Shown here: piece after piece, positions 20,005 through 31,600 of the stretch | Position numbering within the stretch: the stretch's first letter is position 1 | How the letters are laid out: every line of letters starts with the position of its first letter | Origin: Mesostigma viride | Lineage: Eukaryota > Streptophyta > Mesostigmatophyceae > Mesostigmatales > Mesostigmataceae | Direction of reading: 5' to 3' | Length of the DNA: 64,000 nt | Assembly: GCA_009746045.1 (NCBI GenBank) | Contig: RPFO01000667.1 | Span: forward strand, 5,789,062 to 5,853,061 | Notes under the pieces: generated by a model | What the model saw: only the letters and a program-made list of their open reading frames with translations | Databases searched by the model: none | Told to the model about the DNA's origin: nothing | Made by a program: the position numbers and the translations under genes

Positions 20005-22258
20005 ATGGATCCAGTGGGTGGAGATATGTCGCCTATACCTACCAATAATACTAATAATACTAATAATACTAATAATAATAACAATAATAACAACAATACT
20101 CGTGGTAACAGACGGGACTCCTTGGAAACGGTGCACCATCTCACTCCTCAAGGTAACTTGCGTACCTCACCTCCTTCTCCTACTACTGGTGGTCGCCGTC
20201 GTCCCTCTCCTACCCCACCTACCTTTGAACAACGTGTCAGATTTAGTGATGACCCCTCTTTTACCCTGAACCAGGCCCCTGCCCCTCCTGCAACCTTGGC
20301 TCAACCCTCAATTAGGTCCTCACTCCCTGACAATGCTTCTAGGCCTCCTCCTCACCCTGTGCCTTCCATCCCTGCTTATAACACGGGTCGTACCTCTCCC
20401 CCTGTCGGCCCTTCTGGTCGCCCTAGTGCAGTTCCATTTTATCCTCCTGCTTCTTGGTCCTACCCTGACACGGCCTAGCTACGAGGCTGCCCAGGTCCCT
20501 ACCCGTGTGGCTGAGTTAGAAGTTAATAGTGATTTCAGCACCATGCCTCTAGATGACAGAAATTATGATCATTTTGCCTACTCCTCCCTTCGTGAACAAT
20601 ATACTGTTCCCTTCTCCTATGGGCACCATCCTGAAACGGTGGCCCCTTCTAGACCCCTATCCAAAACCTTTCCTCTTCCTTCTTTCTATCCCTCTTATGT
20701 AGCAGTTGAAGACAGTGGTCCTATGGGTAAATCTGATCCTTCCCATCCTCCTAAGCCCCCTGCTCTTCCCCTCTTTGCTAACCTTCCCAAGTTGGATGTC
20801 AAGTCTACCCCTCAACAGTTTTCCACTTTTATTATGTTGCTTACCCAGAACACCGAGTCGTGGCAAAATCATAATAGATGGCGTCTCCCTGATGCTGTAT
20901 TAGTCCCTCACTATCTTACTACCTGTATTACCCCTGAGCTTGCTAACCTCATTCAGTGTGAATCCTTGGCCTCTCATGCCTACCCTAACTCAGTAGCAGA
21001 ATTGTTTAAGCGGTTAGAGAGCCATTTAGTTCCTCCTGATGCAGATTGGCAGGATAGATTAGCCTTAATTGGTACCTTGCAGCAGGGTACTAAACCGTTT
21101 AGGGAGTATATGAAAGAATTTGATGCACAGATGGTACGAATTAGGGATTTGTCGGGCGCAGAAGTACGTGCTCATTTCCTACAATTTCTGAGCTATCTGC
21201 TCATTTTATAGTTATGTTGCGGCGGGCTCAAAGGGGACCGATCTGCCGCCTGTAGCGTAGCTCTACCGTAGTAACGTCACCTACACCATGTAAGGTGCTT
21301 GTTGTTACTTAGGACTAGAGAGAGAAAGGGACCGGCGGTGCGCCGGTACTAGTGCCTACTGGCAACCGTGCCCGCCCTTGATTGAGGGGGGCGCGGCGCC
21401 TTGAGACATGTGCTTTGTTTTCCATTTTCACACCGTACTTAGAGTGGTGTGGTGAACGTAGGGAGGCCTTTTTGCAGCTCCCACCCACCCACCCTCGCTG
21501 CTGTTGGGGACAAGATTGGACCAAGGGGGCATGTGCTGGGCCCCAGCATGGTGAACTGGCCTAACTTGACAATGACTTGTACAATGATTTTGAGGGTGTG
21601 GCTAGGCTCAACTGCACACACTAATTATTGTAATAAACTTGTTTCTCTGGTAGGAAGGCACTCCAATGGACCTTAGCTTCAGCACCTATGGCCTCACTCA
21701 GTAGACCCTTATTATTGCGTGAGGTAAAGCGCCAGTTCTCTGCCTACCGTTTTACTGATCTGACCCCTCAAGCATGTGCGACAGCATCTCTTACGAGTAG
21801 CAGATTTCTTCACCACCCCTTCTCTTCCTACCCGTTCCCGTATAAATAACATTAGCCTTACCCCTGAGGAGGAGAACTCCTATGTAGAAGAATTAGACAT
21901 TTGTGTTACCGACCTTTCGGCTCTGGATGTCTCTCATATCACATGCTATCATTGTAAGGAAGTAGGTCATCTTAAACGTGAGTGCCCCAAGTTCCTTTCG
22001 GGTGCTCCCCCTCATCCCGATGCTCGCCCTCCTCGTACCCCTCAGCGTGCTCCTATTCGTCCCACTCCAGGACGCATTCCCTCAGCTACCCCTACTAGTA
22101 GGCTGAATGCTGTGCAGACAGGACCCTCAGGGTTCCCCTATGATAATCAGGCTCCTGCACCCTCTTCGCTCCCTCGTGACCCTCCAGCAGTGGCTTTTTC
22201 GCCAGGGACTTCTTCGGGGTTAGTCCCAATGGATGTGGGGGGGGAGGGGGAACAGTAG
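20005..22258 (+). pseudogene. gag polyprotein (frameshifted), CCHC zinc knuckle
   Basis: It starts at ATG 20005 (AAACATGG) with an Asn/Thr-rich run (ATA/ACA codons), then a Pro-rich region to about 20470. There the frame shifts and continues as the capsid-like region (LPKLDVKSTPQQFSTFIMLL, TKPFREYMKEFDAQMVRI) to a stop at 21211. About 430 bp of unrelated DNA (roughly 21195-21645) then separates it from LQWTLASAPMASL. After another frameshift at about 21770 comes the nucleocapsid with CYHCKEVGHLKREC, a CX2CX4HX4C knuckle, and a Pro-rich tail to 22258. Gag forms the retrotransposon particle. At least two frameshifts and one insertion make it non-functional as written. Confidence 0.85.
21195..21645. 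other. Short insertion inside gag
   Basis: The gag reading frame is lost after QFLS and resumes at GRKALQW. The intervening roughly 430-450 bp has different composition and no gag similarity. No clear terminal repeats or target duplication were found, so its class (SINE, MITE or retained intron) is unknown. Confidence 0.5.
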
Positions 22259-22299
22259 GCCTGTCAGCCGGGGGTAACCTGGACAGGTCCTTAGATAGT

Positions 22300-22938
22300 A
22301 CCCCAGATAATAACTTTTGCCTGCCTGTTTTTATAACTTCTGTAGGAGCTGAATCATCCCTACCACTACGTGTCCGTCCTCTTATGTTTTTGAATGGTGG
22401 CTTAACCGTCCCTCACACTGTTGTAGACCCCTTCTTGCATGCTGATGAACTTTTGAATGTCTCTGTGTTAGTGGATAGCGGTGCGGCTAGCTCCTTTAAT
22501 TGTGAGCGAGGCCCTAGTTAGGCGTTTAGGACTAGTCCCTATCCCTCACACCAAACCTGTCACTGTCCATATTATGCTGACGGTCGCACCAGTCATTCCC
22601 TGGGTACGGTATCCCTTCCCATGGTCATACAAGGACGTACTGTCAACCTGACGGCCACTATAGGCCCTATCACTACCGCTGATGTATTACTAGGATTAGA
22701 TTGGCACCAGGATAATAAGATTACTATTAATTATGATACCATGGTCATCTGGTTTCCAGATAGCTCTTACTGGGTACCGGAACGTCATTATAGAGTAGAA
22801 AATTTATCCTTGGTAGATATTACTCCTCCTACACCTGTTGATCCTCCTGTAAGACCTATACCTGAAGTATTAATGTCCAATGATGAATTGCGATCTGAAC
22901 TAAAGGAATATGGATATTTATTATGTATGTTCCTTTGA
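22300..22938 (+). pseudogene. Retropepsin-like aspartic protease (frameshifted)
   Basis: The active-site motif LVDSGAASSF lies at about 22468-22497. After a one-base shift the frame continues EALVRRLGLVPIPHTKP, and the C-terminal family motif VLLGLDWHQ lies at about 22686-22712. It processes Gag-Pol in the particle. At least one frameshift is visible after SSFN. Confidence 0.85.
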
Positions 22939-23382
22939 ACAGTTATAAGTACAGGAGATACCTATCCCTAATAATAGTGTGGATATAGATGTGAACACAG
23001 TGGATACCATAGGGGTGAGATTTACTGAAAACGAAATAGTAAGATACATGGCTGTGATAGATTCCTCCTAAGTTTTTGAAGAAAAGACTCCTTATCCTCC
23101 TCCTCGTTCCGTTTTACACCGTGTAGTTATTAAGGACGGTGCAGTTCCTACGCACTCTCCGATGTACCGAATGGGCCCTACCGAGTTAAAGGAACTACAA
23201 CAGATTTTAGTGTCACTATTAGAAGCAGGATTGATAGAGCCTAGTAACTCCCCCTACTCAGCTGGTGTCCTGTTAGTCACTAAGCCAAATGGCAAGTTTC
23301 GTTTCGTTACTGATTATAGGAAGTTAAATGATATCACTGTGAAGTCTAAATACCCTCTACCTCGTATTGCATGATGATATAT
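22939..23382 (+). pseudogene. Reverse transcriptase, part 1 (N-terminal)
   Basis: After an in-frame stop near 23070 the frame encodes VFEEKTPYPPPR, SPMYRMGPTELKEL, LVTKPNGKFRFVTDYRKLN and YPLPRI, the palm and fingers start of Ty3-type RT. Coding is broken at 23383-23386 (TTAA) by the element at 23387-25780 and resumes at 25785. Confidence 0.9.
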
Positions 23383-23752
23383 TTAACCCTTCAACTGTCG
23401 AAACTCGAACCACGAGAACGGACTGAGTTTGGGTATCTTTGTGCGCCTGAGAGTAACTAGCCAAATAACATTTTCTGGCCCACCCTTGGAACCAAGCATG
23501 CTTTTATATCAAATAATGTTTGGGAAAATTGGTTGGTCACATATCCATGCCCTACACCTGCTAAAAATAGCACCCCCCTCAGGGGGGTACAGTGCACATG
23601 GGGTTGGAGACATATATATTAAAAATATAATTACTTACAGCAGAGTGAAATCACTCAAACCAAAGCAAACGCCCAGCTATAAACCTATATACAGAGCCAT
23701 GTCAAAGCTCTATACTACGATAAGACCAATGGAAACGCCTAACGGGAGGAAC

Positions 23753-23855
23753 CTAATAGCCCTGCTGCACCGCAAAATCAGCCCGCGTACGGCGGAGCAT
23801 GATGTCAGCCATGGCCCGAGTCAGCGCCACCGACAAGCGCTGACGCCAATATGAC
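23753..23855 (-). CDS. C-terminal exon fragment of an unknown protein
   Basis: The minus-strand frame ending TAG at 23753 encodes YWRQRLSVALTRAMADI followed by MLRRTRADF and AVQQGY. A homologous segment at 62991-63085 encodes nearly the same peptide with mostly synonymous differences. The frame is open to 23950 upstream. No family is recognised. It may be the last exon of a transposon-encoded or captured gene. Confidence 0.4.
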
Positions 23856-24064
23856 GTCCAGGTCCGCGCCGACCATGGGGCCCGCTGGCCCTCCAGGTCC
23901 AGCCGGTCCTCCCGGAGACATATATAATGCATTATCGACCATTTACACAAATCAGTTGGCCCTGGCCTTTTAAAGGCAGTTTATTATAATCATAGACATG
24001 CCAGCAATGCATTCACAACATGAAATGTCACAAAACTGTGAACCCTAGCTACAAAATGGCCAAA

Positions 24065-24098
24065 GCCAGCTGGCACCGTTATAACGGTGCCAGCTGGC
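24065..24098. repeat. Perfect 34-bp palindrome
   Basis: Each 17-bp half (GCCAGCTGGCACCGTTA) is the exact reverse complement of the other, with no spacer. It lies inside the TTAA-flanked element and could extrude as a cruciform. Confidence 0.95.
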
Positions 24099-25784
24099 AG
24101 GGGTATCAATGGTAGCATAACAACACAAAACTTTATTCCAATTGGCATGAAACAACAAGGGATGCCCAAATGGGCATAATGCACCATACCCAGGTGATAA
24201 AACAAGAGACCATGCCATATAACACATGCCAACATGCCGCAAGGGGCCAAAATGGCACTAGCGCGCGCGTGCGGTATACATAGCGCATGACTAGCCAAGG
24301 GTGTAGCTAACTGTCAATTAGCTACCTGGCTATATGCCAAACTACGGATTGCGCCTCAGGGTGCACAGATACTGCCTTCTACAAGGCCCTGTCAGCTGGG
24401 TGCCAGCTGCCAGCGTGCGGCTCGTGCAGCCATTGGCCTCAGCCCACGCGCGGCCAGCCGGGCTGCGGGCTGACAGGGGCTGCATGGCACGCTGGTGGCG
24501 GGCGTCGTCGTCGTCGAGGCCAGCCACTGGCCCAGCGTGGAACCTGAGATAAGCCAGCATATAAGACACTTGTAAGACCATGCTAAAAAATAGGTGAAAG
24601 GCTCAGTAATCAAGGCCTCAATTAGCGCGTGTCAAAGGGGTGGCAAGGAGCTACATCACTAACGCACCCAATGAATGACAAAACACCTCCACGTTCTTTG
24701 CAACAATAAAGAAAACAAAAGGAACAAGTTGGTAATGCTTCCATGCAAACAGGTATTGGATATCTCCATGTTTGTCACATGCCATGGATGCAAAATGATA
24801 AGGTGGGCGTTGGCCAGCAAAACAAGAAGCCATGCCTAAAACTGGTCAGAAAAGAACTTTTCTCGGGCTGTTTGAGCCAGGAAAAGCATTGGGTAATTAC
24901 CTTTACCACATTACTAACCAATACCAACCGTTATCACGCTATTTCCGTTGCAGCCTCAGCTAACAGCGACCAAACATGGTCCAAAATCTGCTTGACCTGA
25001 TGGTATTCCACAACCATGACAAGCCGATGCGTAGAGGGAGCAAAACAACAAAATGACAATCACAAGCCCTCGATTATAACCCTGATATTAGTTATAAACG
25101 ATAATATAACCATATACGGTTAACGGAACACGCTAGGAGGCTAGAACGTACCAGGTTGGAACAGCAGATTACCTTTCCTGCAGGAGCCAGCACGCCCGAT
25201 TCATGGACGTAGCCTCGAGCCTTTCCTGGCTGCCTGTTCTAGCAAATCTGGTTGAGAACAACGTCAAAGGTTTATCCATGCGCAAATACCTCGAAAATTT
25301 CCGCCTAACAACATGCAGCACTTGCACTGTCACCGCCTGGCCGCTGACATGATTTGCTGCGCCGACCAGCACCCCGATGACCCATCTACGCATCTTCAAA
25401 CGTTCCATGGCTAGGGATAAAACGTTTTTAGGACTTAAAAATCATGCCTACAAAATTTGAGTCCATTATGTCAAGCCATTCTCTCGTACCAGTCAGTTGT
25501 GTGCACCACCATCGCCGTGCGCGTCAATATTTTTCATGCACGTCGGTCCCGTTGGACCATGGTACCCCCCTAACTTTGCTCAAGCACATCTCCCTGGCCA
25601 GGTGTCCAAAGTACGGTCTGAAGTGCTCAACGGAAAGCTGACGTCTAGATCTTTCAATCCCCCCAGGTTTGACCGTTAAATTATTTTTGGCGCGGCGCCT
25701 GGTTCTGCCACAAACTCAGTCCGTTAGAGTGGCGCCAGTTCAACTGGCGCCACGAAAACGGACTCAGTACAATTTAAGGGTTAA

Positions 25785-25930
25785 TAAGGTTAAAGGTTCT
25801 ACCTGTTTCACTGTACTGGATTGTGCAGATGGTTTTTGGCAACTGCGAATAGCGCCCGAGGATTGTCATAAAACGCCTTTGCTATACCCCTTTTGGTCAT
25901 TATCAGTTTAGTGTCCAATTACCCAGAGGC
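25785..25930 (+). pseudogene. Reverse transcriptase, part 2
   Basis: Encodes KVKGSTCFTVLDCADGFW then QLRIAPEDCHKT, the RT motif containing the first catalytic aspartates, and breaks off after a segment corresponding to FSVQLP where the large 11-kb block begins. One frameshift is present near TPLLYPFWSL. Confidence 0.9.
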
Positions 25931-28515
25931 CTCAATTGAGGCTTTTTGGCTCAATTGAGGCCTTTTTCATGCCAAGGTCACCTGGGGACGGTCATTTTGG
26001 CGGGAAGGACCGGTCCTATGGGTCGTCCGGCCCCAGTGCATGGCGCGAATCTGGTATATGTGCTGAGCGTCCCGACCCATTGGGGTCGACAGGGGTCGAC
26101 GGTTACAAAAAGATATGTGAGGTGGAAAAGTACCTATTTTTGTGAAAAATTGTGGTTTTCACGCAACGAGAGCGTGCAATTTCGTGGATGTGCGGCCATG
26201 GAGTCGTTCAGGAAAAACGACCGTGTGTCCACTTTTGCACGAAATTTCGACGAGCCAGGGGCTCGTCGTGCAGATAAATGGTCCGTGCAGCTGGCCTGAC
26301 GGCTAAAAGTGCCGGAAGTGGATTTGCAGATTCACGGAACTGTGATAAGCGTAATTAGTGACAGTTCCGTGAAGGTGAGGTGGGACATAGACGGGGATGA
26401 GAATGTGATTGCCACCCGGCTGCTGCTCCCATATAATGGGCCAGCGACCGGCGGACCCGAGGGGGGGGATGTTGGGGCAGGCGCCGATGAACGGGCACTG
26501 GCTATATTGCAGGAGTCTGATGGGGAACCAGAGGATGAGGAGGAGGGGTTTTCTGACCCTGATGACTCCGATTCCGACGATGAGCGCCCGCGCGCGCCCG
26601 AGCTCTGGGCGCGCTTATACACGACGGCCGATGGCGCAGACCCTCCCCCCGTCTTTATACCTGAATGGTCGACCATGCCAGCAACTGTCCGCATTGATGA
26701 GCGCTCGGCATTGTACCCGGACAACTTCAACAAGCCGTCTCTCAATGGCTTTCCCAACGCTGCCACCTCCAGTGCTGGCGCGTTTGTGCGCTTCATGGTG
26801 CCGGGGGTCAGTCGAGCAGTTTTGCGAGACCATGACTGCCGCTGGCCGGGAGAAGGGGTACGGCGATGATTGGACAGTGACGGCGCCAGTTTTCTGGCAA
26901 TTCATCGGCGTTCGGTGCCTCATGATGGCGTATCCTGCCGTAGGCGGCTACCGTGCGTACTGGGAGAAGGGTAAGGTCGTTGACTACAATTTCGGCCGCT
27001 TCATGACTCGCGCCCTCTTTGAGAAGCTCTCCTGGACCTTCGCTTTTCCTGCCCATGACGAGGGCTCGGAGAGCGACCTTTTAGCAGGCGTGAGGAGGTG
27101 GTATGACACTGTCAATGCCCACCTGGCGGAGCGAATTACCCCTGGCACGGTGGTCGTGTGCGACGAGTCGATGATCACCTGGCTGGGCAAGGGCATGCCG
27201 GGGCTGATGGTGGTGGCCCGCAAGCCCAAGCCCATCGGGCGTGAGCTGAAGACGGTGGGTGATGGCTGCTCCAAGATTCTCCTGGGCATGGAGATGCAGG
27301 AGGGCAAGGAGCACATGAAGGGGAAGGAGTTCAATGCACAGTGGGGCAACTCCACTGGCGTGGTACTTCGCCTTGTGAAGAACCTCTTCGGCACGGGCCG
27401 GGTACGTGGTCATCGCTGACTCGTGGTTCGGCAGCGTGAAGACGGTGGTGGCGCTGAGGGAGCACGGCCTTTATGGCGTGCTGAACGTGAAGACTGGGCA
27501 CCGCAACTTCCCCAAGGATGCCCTCTTTGCTGGGCTGAAGCGCCGCGGGGACCACGTGGCCTACACCGCGACGGCCACGCTGTCCGACGACACAACCATG
27601 AACATGTTTGCATGCGGCCACCAGTCCAAGCTGCCCTTGCTCTTGGCGGCATCCTGCTCCACCACCCTGCCCGGGAAGAACCAGGTGAAGAACTGGACCA
27701 CCTCAGATGGTGTGCTGCACAACATCACAACCGCGCAGCCCAAGGTGGCCGAGCTCTACCGCAGCTACATGGGGGTGATTGACCACCACAATGCCCTGCG
27801 CCAGGGCGGGGTCGCAATGTCCGACATCTGGGGTACCAAGGACTCAGTTGTACGCGAGATTAGCGAGTCACTGTCAATGCTGATCACCAATGGCTTCTTT
27901 GCCATGCGCCAGTTTGTCCCCGGCTTCAACAAGTCGTACCGGGACTACCTCGTGGAGGCAGGGCTGGACCTAGTGGATAATGACCGCATTAGGGAGGCCA
28001 GGGCCACTGTGGCCACTCTGGAGCTGGGCGACGAGGCCCCCGATGGCCACACACTCAAAAAGATGGACTGCCAAAGTGGGTGCAGCCAGTGTGAGTACAA
28101 GGCATGGTTTTACTGCGTGCAGTGCACCGCGGCTAGCCACCGCCGTGTCAACGTGTGTGCACCCTCAGGCAAGCATGGCAGGACCTGCCATGCTGACCAT
28201 GTGTCGGGCAGGCCTCGCAAGGCCCGCAAGTCACGTTAAATGCATAGGCAAGTCAGTACTAGTGCCATTTTCATGCATGTCTATATGGCCATGTTGAATT
28301 TATGGTGCCGCCGCAGCGACACCCTGTTTTATGAGGTCATAATTTAATAGGTATTGGGGTGATATTACTGATGTTAAGGGCTGGGAGCCCCAAAACAATC
28401 ATAATAATGGATGGCCTATGCTCATATATGGAATAAAGTTTGTTGGCTCATTGTAATTACGTGCAACACCATAATTACAAAAAGGCCTCAATTGAGGCCT
28501 TTTTCCAGGTAGATA
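25925..28515 (+). mobile_element. piggyBac-family DNA transposon with transposase
   Basis: The transposase region is flanked by copies of the perfect palindrome AGGCCTCAATTGAGGCCT, one full copy and one partial copy at the left (25926-25972) and one at the right (about 28484-28502). Canonical TTAA-CCC ends were not found at these borders, so the ends are approximate or eroded. It sits in RT codons of the LTR element. Confidence 0.8.
26309..28239 (+). pseudogene. piggyBac transposase (DDE_Tnp_1_7), two frameshifts
   Basis: Three overlapping frames form one protein of about 640 residues: 26309 to about 26820 (Asp/Glu-rich N-terminus, PEDEEEGFSDPDDSDSDDE), about 26810-27410 (transposase core including YWEKGKVVDYNFGRFM and VVCDESMITWLGKG), and 27406-28239 (VIADSWFGS, VIDHHNALRQGG, and a C-terminal Cys-rich module CQSGCSQCEYKAWFYC..C). 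The three conserved acidic positions of the piggyBac catalytic triad correspond to the D in CDESM, the D in IADSW and the D in IDHHN. It cuts and pastes DNA at TTAA. Both frameshifts are single-base; otherwise the protein is well preserved, so the loss is recent or reflects sequence errors. Confidence 0.92.
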
Positions 28516-28655
28516 GACATTAGAGTAGCGGCTATTAAAAATTAAATTAAATTATAACATGCCTCCGTGGGGAGGTCATGTAGCACATATTTCATGATGG
28601 ATGGGAAGCCGCGTGATCGAACGATCCTAACTCTATCTAGAAAATCCTAACTGCA

Positions 28656-31600
28656 CTACTCATCAAAACGCCTCCTCCGCTTTGGGGGAGGTGGCTTGCC
28701 CACAGGGTCGGGCGTGTGCGCCTTGACAATCTTCTTCCATCGCGTCTTGTCCTGCATGGCAGTCCAAAGACGGGAGAGAGAGTGGATGCGGTGCTCAAAC
28801 TGGGCTGGGACCACTAGGTCGTCCAGCAACATCTGAACGTAGTTCGTGACAGGTTTCCCTACCCTTTTGGGAATGTCCTTGGGGCCAGGCCAGGTCAGAA
28901 TGTGCCGCCCTGGCTGTCCAAGCCGCTGGGGGCCGGCCAGACCGAGGGTGGTGTCGACCTGGCTGGTGCGTGCAAGGTGTCCTACGAATGCTATCCTACG
29001 CTGCCTAATCTCGTCCGAAACACGAGGCATGCCATGATACAAAGACTCTGATGACGGACGCTCGGAAAAACCTACATTAAGGACCTGCCGGAGCATCCTG
29101 TAAACTGTGCCGTCGAGCCGAGCTGCCAGTTTGGGTGGGAGGGTCCACGCCTCGGCGCCATACGTGAGCACCGTGAGGACGAGGACCTTGAAGAGCATGC
29201 GCTTGCGGTGCCCGTTAACCCCTAAATGGTCTTGCTGCCGATTTTCCGCCAAAAAGTGACTTACAGCCGATTTGTCGGCACCTACTCGGGGGACCAGTTT
29301 GCGAGAATACTATTGGGAATTAGGAAACGTTTAGCTGAGAAGAATGAAAGTTTATAAGTTTCTCCAGAACATGATACTAGGGTTTGCTATATTTTGACCA
29401 AGTTTAACAGGTGTTCCAGACCGTCAAAGTACAAGGGGTCAGGGTACTTCATCACGTACAACGTGCATTCCGGAAAACGACGACCTGGCCATGGCGGCTT
29501 GCGCCCACGCATGGCATTTACGTTTGCGTTCGAATTTTCTGGCCAAACTTAGGATATTGATTTTATACGTCCTAAAGATCATACAGGCCAATTTTTGGTT
29601 CGCGGGAATGCCATTTGATAGGTGTCGGCAGCGTTCTTGCTGGAAAAAACTGCGATCATGCCGGACGATAGAAACGTTGACAGCAATACCTTTCCGGCGT
29701 ATTTTAAAGGATATATCGGTTTCTTTGTACTTTTTATGATACATATTAGTCGTAAACGTGCAAGGGTGGCCAGAAATCGCCGAATCCAGCGACCATGCTG
29801 CACAACTTTGGTGTGCCGAAATGCGCCATTTTGCGGCCACCGCCTGGGCCAAGGTAACGCCATCCATGCCTGGTAAAGCTTAAGCATCGTTTTCCTATCG
29901 ATGTTTTACGTTTATATATACGTTCTAGCTTGTGTAGCACATTCTTTTTGCATTATTCATGCTCTTTCTTGACCCTGGCCTGGCCCCTTTCTAAAACACC
30001 CTTCTTAGATGCTTCCCTCAGTCAGTTGACCTGCCACAGGGTGATGGTGATAAGTTTTAGAGGCTGTATGGGTTTGAATACCTCCATATATGTTTGTTAT
30101 ACATTTCCCACACACATATTGCATGAGTGTGAGGCAGTTGGCTGGTCTCTGTGGCATCATCAAGCATGTAACCGGTGAGTAGAAGCTTCCCATTGTCAGC
30201 ATGTGCCACCAGGTGTGCTGGCCATCACCTGGAAAGTTATAGCAGCTTAGGCCTAGTTTATCCTTGCTAGGGCAGGCTGAAATAGGCTTAAAATCACTAG
30301 TTTGTTGGTGGCTGCCTCCTAGAATGCATGCCTTGCGTAGGGTATCCGTACCACGTTACCTACGTGCATGGACAAGGTGGCACCTGCACATAGGTGCCAT
30401 GTAAGGGCAGTGTGATGATGTAGTTATGTTTCCCCATCATTGTGGAAGGGAAATGTATTGTTTGGCATGGTTGGGGGCCATATTAGTAGGTATTAGTAGG
30501 TAGTATGCCCACTCCTACCCCCTTGGTTGCTTTTTACCAACGGTACCCCTATGGGCTGTACTGGGTGAAACTGCTGGTATACCCACCCAAATGATGACCC
30601 CAATGGCTCAAACTGTTCAGCAACTAATTGTTTATCATCCCTGAAGTGGTAGGTGCCTAGCTCTTACAACATAATTCAAAATGCACATTCTACCAAAAAT
30701 GAAAACGCTCGTCTTGACCCCCCTGACTTTGACGGTAGTTATACATGGCCTACGATGAATATATGTGAGGTTGTGATATATCATGGCTTAGGGCAACTCA
30801 TGGACATGCTTGCCCCCCAAGGACAGCCATTGGATATTGCTAGGTTGTACAGGGGCTGGTTTACAAAATAGGTGAGTTACTGCCGATTTATCGGCAGCAT
30901 TTCCGCCCATTTAGGGGTTAAGGCCCTTCGAGCGCCAGTAGGGTGTGAGCGAACGGAGCTTGGCCCAGGCAAGGCCAATGCGGGTGTCCACATCGTCGGC
31001 GGTGTCAGGAAGCCAGCTCCCCAACAACTTGAAGCGGTCGCGGAACGGGACCTCCGTCCCGTCGAGCAGGCGCGGCAGCGGTGGTTTACTGGATGCCCCT
31101 AATAATCACCATCGCCTCAGTTTTGACACTAATCTCCAGCCCCACCGCCCGCGCCTCCAGGCCCAGGCAGTCCAGCCAGGTCTGAATGTGCTCGGGGCTC
31201 TCGATGAGGGTGGTATCATCCGCATAAATCAGGTCGGCAAGGCGGTAACCAGGTCTAACCCCGCCGTGCTCTTTCACGTTAAGGATGTCCAAGCCTGGCT
31301 CGAACCCCTTAAGAGCAGTAAAGCGCGCACGTGCCCGGCGCATGACGTGATCCACGACAATAATGAACAGGTATGGGGACAGGACACAACCTTGCCACAC
31401 CCCGTGGTGAAGGGGGAATGGTGGAGTGGTGCCCTCCGCAGTCCGCACTACTGCCTGTGAACCCTCATACAGACGGCGGATGGCAGCAATAAACGCAGGT
31501 GGTACCCGATCCAGAGCTAGGATGGCCCAAAGAGCCTCCCAGAGAACCGTGTCAAAGGCCTTGATATAGTCAACAAAAATGAAGACCAGCGGCAAACTGT

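Larger units (their letters stand above)
23387..25780. mobile_element. TTAA-flanked (piggyBac-like) element inserted in RT
   Basis: The element begins CCCTTCAACTGT and ends with the inverted ACAATTTAAGGG (10 of 12 matching), with TTAA directly outside each end (23383-23386, 25781-25784). TTAA target duplication with CCC-ended termini is the piggyBac signature. The flanking RT codons close up across the site. Subterminal copies of AACGGACTGAGTT lie at both ends. The right end holds a large hairpin (25714-25768), and an internal 34-bp perfect palindrome lies at 24065-24098. No transposase ORF is visible; it is non-autonomous. A minus-strand peptide tail (23753-23855) is discussed in the findings. 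Confidence 0.85.

Noticed and set aside
21220-21300. Pol III box A and SINE call for the insertion in gag
   Set aside because: TAGCGTAGCT resembles box A, but no box B, tail or target duplication was found.
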